Positions 60,326-64,000 of a DNA stretch of 64,000 bases are shown in pieces; positions within the stretch are counted from its first letter, which is position 1, and each line of letters begins with the position of its first letter. Both the position numbers and the translations under genes were made by a program. The notes under the pieces were generated by a model that did no database searches, was not told where the DNA came from, and worked only from the letters and a program-made list of their open reading frames with translations. Source of the stretch: Psychroflexus salis (GTDB taxonomy: Bacteria; Bacteroidota; Bacteroidia; Flavobacteriales; Flavobacteriaceae). Where the stretch lies: NCBI RefSeq assembly GCF_014640175.1, contig NZ_BMGL01000002.1:1-64000 (forward strand), given 5' to 3'.

Positions 60326-61648
60326 ATGGTACTCAAGAAACCTAATTTAAGCTTTTGGCAAATATTAAATATGAATGTTGGTTTTTTCGGCATTCAATAC
60401 AGTTTTGGTCTGCAGCAAAGTGCAGTTACACCTATATATGATTTTTTAGGTGCAACCCCCGATCAAATACCAATTTTACATTTGGCAGGGCCTGTAACAG
60501 GACTTCTTGTTCAGCCTATTGTAGGTGCATTAAGTGACAAAACATGGCATCCAAAATTAGGTAGAAGAAAGCCTTACTTTTTAATCGGGGCTCTTTTATG
60601 TAGCTTCGCTCTAATAGTCTTTCCTTTTAGTGCTTCTTTATGGATGGCTGCGGGACTTTTATGGATATTGGATGCAGGTAACAATACGGCAATGGAACCT
60701 TATAGAGCTCTTATAGCAGATAGGCTAAACAATAACCAACAACCTTTGGGCTTTCAAATGCAAAGCTTTTTTACAGGTTTTGGCCAAGTCTTAGCCAACT
60801 TATCTTTATTTATTTTTCCGTTTATTTTTATAGGCACTACGGGGTCATTACCAACTTGGGTGTATGCATCTTTTTTCTTCGGAGCCTTATGCTCTATTGC
60901 ATCGGTATTGTGGAGTATTAGCAAAACAAAAGAAATACATCCAACCGATGATGAGCTCCAAAAACTAAAGGAAAAGCGAGATGTATTTGAACCATTATTA
61001 GAAATATTTTCTGCCATTAAAGACATGCCAAAAGTAATGTGGGAACTTGCTTTAGTGTATTTGTTTCAGTGGTATGCCTTGTTTTGTTATTGGCAAAACT
61101 CTTCAAAGAGTGTGGCGCTTTCGGTTTGGAATGCAAGTCCAGAAGATAAATTAGCCTACAGCGAAGCAGTAAGTTGGACAGGTTTAGTAAATGGATGGTA
61201 CAATGTAGTTACATTTTTAGTAGCATTCTCTCTCGTGAAATTTGCTAAAAAATTCAGTCCCAAAAAGGTTCATGCCTTTTGTTTAATGCTAGCAGCCTTT
61301 GGTTTTTTAGCTTTTCCTCATATACAAGATAAAAACTTGTTATTTTTTGCAATTACAGGTTTTGGTATTGGTTGGGCAAGTATGATGGGTATTCCGTATT
61401 TAATGGTAGTTTCTGATATTCCAAAGGAACGTTACGGCGTTTACATGGGAATTATAAATATGATGATTGTAGTTCCTATGATTTTACAAACCATATCGTT
61501 TGGGTTTGTCTTAAAACATTTTCTAAACAATGATCCACGTCATGCCATTACGTTTGCAGGAGTGCTTTTGGTTATAAGTGCATTTTTTACTTTGCTTATG
61601 AAGCCGAAAAAAATTAGTAAAACTAAATTTCTCACTGAAAAAAGTTAA
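60326..61648 (+). CDS. MFS sugar transporter, sucrose/maltose type (GPH/SLC45-like)
   Basis: Inner-membrane symporter with twelve helices. The N-terminal sequence LSFWQILNMNVGFFGIQYSF and the loop ALSDKTWHPKLGRRKPY (about residues 65-81) match the bacterial and plant sucrose-transporter branch. A GTG at 60302 would add eight residues, but the ATG at 60326 fits homologues better. At 440 aa it is normal. Three bp before the kinase gene. The sugar is inferred from the neighbouring phosphorylase and fructokinase. Confidence 0.88.
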   Translation: MVLKKPNLSFWQILNMNVGFFGIQYSFGLQQSAVTPIYDFLGATPDQIPILHLAGPVTGLLVQPIVGALSDKTWHPKLGRRKPYFLIGALLCSFALIVFPFSASLWMAAGLLWILDAGNNTAMEPYRALIADRLNNNQQPLGFQMQSFFTGFGQVLANLSLFIFPFIFIGTTGSLPTWVYASFFFGALCSIASVLWSISKTKEIHPTDDELQKLKEKRDVFEPLLEIFSAIKDMPKVMWELALVYLFQWYALFCYWQNSSKSVALSVWNASPEDKLAYSEAVSWTGLVNGWYNVVTFLVAFSLVKFAKKFSPKKVHAFCLMLAAFGFLAFPHIQDKNLLFFAITGFGIGWASMMGIPYLMVVSDIPKERYGVYMGIINMMIVVPMILQTISFGFVLKHFLNNDPRHAITFAGVLLVISAFFTLLMKPKKISKTKFLTEKS

Positions 61649-61651
61649 GTT

Positions 61652-62581
61652 ATGACAAGAGAAATAGATATTTTATGTGTTGGCGAAGTCCTAATTGACT
61701 TCATTGGGCATCAATCTGATGTTTTAATAGATAACACAAGAGATTACCACAGGTATTTAGGTGGTTCGCCCACAAATGTTGCCCTAAATGTTAGTAGATT
61801 AGGACTTCATGCAGCAATGGTTGCTACTTGCGGAGAAGATGGTTTTGGAGATTATATTTTTAAGCGCTTTGAAGAAGCGAATGTAAATATAGTTGGCTTA
61901 AGGAAAATTAAAGAAAAACCAACAAGTATTATTTTTGTGTCTAGATCTAAAGCTACACCAGATTTTATTCCTTACAGAGAAGCTGATGTTCAAATCCTAG
62001 ACAAACAAATTTCTACAAATACATTAGCAAATACTCGTATTTTTCATACCACATGTTTTGCATTAAGTAAAAATCCAGCGCAGTCAACCATCTTACAAAA
62101 GGCTACAGAAGCTTTTAAGCTTGGTTGTAAATTAAGTATTGATGTCAATTTTTCAGAAAATATTTGGCCAAGCAGAGAAGATGCAATCTGTGTTATTTTA
62201 TCCTACTGTAAGTTAAATCCTCTTGTGAAAATTAGTGATGACGATATGTTCAGGCTTTTTGGCAAAACATTACCATACCAACAAATCTTTCAGTTTTTTC
62301 ATGATGCAGGAGTAGATATAGTTTGTCTTACACTCGGAGCTAAAGGAGTTGTCTTGTCTCAAAAGAACCAAGAAACCATAGAGCTTCCTGCCATAAAAAT
62401 TGAAAAAATACTCGATACCACAGGGGCTGGAGATGCTTTTTGGTCGGGTTTTCTGTTTGCATACATACAACAAAAACCAATGAAGGAATGTCTTGAAGTA
62501 GCTTTAAAACTAGCTGCGCTAAAATTGCAAAATGTAGGGCGACTTCCAGATCAAATCAATATTTTATCTCAACTGCTTTAA
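61652..62581 (+). CDS. PfkB-family fructokinase
   Basis: Cytosolic ribokinase-fold sugar kinase. The N-terminal GEVLIDFIG (about residues 10-18) and YLGGSPTNVALNVSRLG (about 34-50) form the substrate lid and binding site. The PfkB catalytic signature DTTGAGDAFWSGF (about 253-265) carries the base Asp. At 309 aa it is typical of fructokinase. It is 3 bp after the transporter and 16 bp before the phosphorylase gene; phosphorylating the fructose released by sucrose phosphorolysis is the likely job. Confidence 0.9.
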   Translation: MTREIDILCVGEVLIDFIGHQSDVLIDNTRDYHRYLGGSPTNVALNVSRLGLHAAMVATCGEDGFGDYIFKRFEEANVNIVGLRKIKEKPTSIIFVSRSKATPDFIPYREADVQILDKQISTNTLANTRIFHTTCFALSKNPAQSTILQKATEAFKLGCKLSIDVNFSENIWPSREDAICVILSYCKLNPLVKISDDDMFRLFGKTLPYQQIFQFFHDAGVDIVCLTLGAKGVVLSQKNQETIELPAIKIEKILDTTGAGDAFWSGFLFAYIQQKPMKECLEVALKLAALKLQNVGRLPDQINILSQLL

Positions 62582-62597
62582 ATAATACCTAAAGACA

Positions 62598-64000
62598 ATG
62601 ACTCTAAGATCTGAAAGCCATAAAGTTAAGGGTGTAATGCTTAATGCATATCCAGATAGTGTTGGTCAAAAGTTAAGCGATATGATTCAATTGTTGCAAC
62701 GTCCAGCATTCAAAAACACCTTTTCTTTCTTCTATATTTTACCTACCTTTTTTAATAGTGACTTGGATCGTGGCTTTTCCATAATAGATTATGATCTTAA
62801 TAAAGAATTAGTTTCTATGGAAGATTTAAAAGCATTAGAAGAACTTAAGATTCAACTTAAATCTGATATTGTTTTAAATCATTTATCGGTTGCTTCACCT
62901 CAGTTTAAAGATTTGATTAAATATGGAGAAGCTTCAAAATATAAAGACTTTTTTATCAATTGGAATTCTTTTTGGGAAGGAAATGGTATAATGAATAACG
63001 ATGGAATTATCATTCCAAATCAAGCTTTTATTCAGAAACTTTTCATGCGTAAGTCAGGTTTACCAATCCTACAAGTTCCTTTTCCAGATGGATCTAAAAA
63101 GCCGTATTGGAACACCTTCTATCAAGAAATTATAAGGAATGAAATAAGCGTAGAAGATTTAAATGATATTGAACATATAAGTCTTAATAAAAAAAATGAA
63201 GTTGTTGAAAGGCTAAATAAAGCCATTCAAGACCGTATTGATATTCACAAAGTCGAGTTAGAAGTCCCCTCTTCAATTGCCAAAGAAATACGTAGCATAG
63301 TAGAGAGAAAATCAACCTATTTAGGCCAAATGGATGTTAACGCCGCATCTCCATTAGTGTGGGAGTTTTATGAAGAAACCTTAGCTAAATTAAAAGGCTT
63401 TGGTTGCAAAATCTTGAGATTAGATGCTTTTGCATATTTACATAAAGAAGTAGGTGAACCCAATTTTTTTAATCAGCCCGGCACTTGGAATTACTTGAAT
63501 CGTATAAGTGAAATTGCTAAAAAAAACAATTTATTGCTATTGCCCGAAATTCATGCAGAATATGGTTTGGGAATACATGATCAAGTAGCACAAAGAGGCT
63601 TTTGTATCTATGATTTCTTTTTGCCAGGCTTATTGATTCACACCTTAGAAACTTCTTCTAATTCGACTATTATTAAGTGGATGAATGAAATTGTTTCAAA
63701 AGGATACACGACGGTGAATATGCTGGGTTGCCACGATGGAATTCCTGTGTTAGATTTAAAAGGTAAGGAAGTAGAAGGAAGTTATGTTGAAGGTTTGCTC
63801 AAAGATGAAGAAATAGACGCCATTATGGATGTTATCATCAAACGAGGCGGAAAGCTTAAAAATTTATTTGATGCTGATGGCAAAAAACTCTCCTACTACC
63901 AAGTAAATGCCACTTTTTTTAGTGCATTAGGTGAAGACGAAAAGAAACTTTTACTAGCCAGAACCATACAACTGTTTGCACCCGGCATACCCCAAGTTTG
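62598..64000 (+). CDS. Sucrose phosphorylase family (GH13_18), cut by the window end
   Basis: The frame is open from the ATG at 62598 to the last base, 467 codons, without a stop. It is a glycoside hydrolase family 13 subfamily 18 protein: MLNAYPDSVGQKLSDM near the start, the nucleophile Asp in LRLDAFAYLHK (about residue 275), the acid/base Glu in LPEIHAEYG (about 314), the transition-state Asp in GCHDGIPVLDLKG (about 380), and a final FAPGIPQV before the cut. It would convert sucrose and phosphate to glucose-1-phosphate and fructose. Sucrose-6'-phosphate specificity cannot be excluded, but the non-PTS transporter next door favours sucrose. Perhaps 80-100 residues are missing. Confidence 0.88.
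   Translation, partial: MTLRSESHKVKGVMLNAYPDSVGQKLSDMIQLLQRPAFKNTFSFFYILPTFFNSDLDRGFSIIDYDLNKELVSMEDLKALEELKIQLKSDIVLNHLSVASPQFKDLIKYGEASKYKDFFINWNSFWEGNGIMNNDGIIIPNQAFIQKLFMRKSGLPILQVPFPDGSKKPYWNTFYQEIIRNEISVEDLNDIEHISLNKKNEVVERLNKAIQDRIDIHKVELEVPSSIAKEIRSIVERKSTYLGQMDVNAASPLVWEFYEETLAKLKGFGCKILRLDAFAYLHKEVGEPNFFNQPGTWNYLNRISEIAKKNNLLLLPEIHAEYGLGIHDQVAQRGFCIYDFFLPGLLIHTLETSSNSTIIKWMNEIVSKGYTTVNMLGCHDGIPVLDLKGKEVEGSYVEGLLKDEEIDAIMDVIIKRGGKLKNLFDADGKKLSYYQVNATFFSALGEDEKKLLLARTIQLFAPGIPQV

Overview
The window looks like chromosomal DNA from the family Flavobacteriaceae (phylum Bacteroidota). It is AT-rich, many genes lack a Shine-Dalgarno site, and several genes carry the Bacteroidota -7 box TAnnTTTG. 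Family-level markers agree: an alternative complex III operon (act genes), E1 alpha/beta-fused 2-oxo acid dehydrogenases, an S46 dipeptidyl-peptidase, a TonB-dependent receptor with a CarboxypepD-like N-terminus, BlaI/M56 regulation and the mevalonate pathway. No phage, integrase, IS transposase, CRISPR array, rRNA or tRNA was found.

Layout. 1-10 kb: aldo/keto reductase, first E1 fusion, a DUF457 membrane protein, a PaiB-like protein, radC, a degenerate polysaccharide deacetylase-like protein, a YjjG-type nucleotidase and ruvC. 10-19 kb: LPG-synthase-like membrane protein, GT2 glycosyltransferase, an outer-membrane barrel, a TPR protein, and a BlaI/M56 regulatory pair with a secreted paralog of the M56 C-terminal region that carries three repeated modules. 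18.7-25 kb: enoyl-CoA hydratase family, PaaY-like hexapeptide protein, E2 and a second E1 fusion. Two orphan four-helix-bundle (23S-IVS-type) genes, each bracketed by short tandem repeats in opposite orientation, interrupt this row. 25-36 kb: mevalonate decarboxylase, TspO, HI0933-type flavoprotein, S46 peptidase, a lipocalin-like gene broken by an in-frame stop, two alpha/beta hydrolases, a GIN-domain lipoprotein, a PagL-like deacylase and lipB.

36.5-40 kb: a minus-strand row encoding an AhpD-like protein, ArsS, a rhodanese, a TIGR04282-type glycosyltransferase and a purine nucleoside phosphorylase, read as an arsenosugar cluster. ArsM is not in the window. 40.7-52.1 kb: actABCDEF followed by cytochrome oxidase subunits II and I, closed by a strong terminator. 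Quinol electrons would pass through ActB/ActA/ActE to the aa3-type oxidase. 52.2-56.5 kb: ruvB, an unknown CarboxypepD-domain protein, a cytochrome P450 and queG. 56.5-64 kb: a sucrose-type locus with a LacI regulator, two operator palindromes, a TonB receptor without SusD, an MFS sugar transporter, a PfkB fructokinase and a GH13_18 sucrose phosphorylase cut by the window end.

The most unusual material is the pair of repeat-bracketed four-helix-bundle units, three structured intergenic elements (1081-1401, 24618-24780, 36320-36462), the arsenosugar cluster with its own phosphorylase, the M56 module expansion, and -7 boxes lying 4-5 nt from start codons, which suggests leaderless transcripts. 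All functions are assigned from reading the sequence and remembered family signatures; no search was run.
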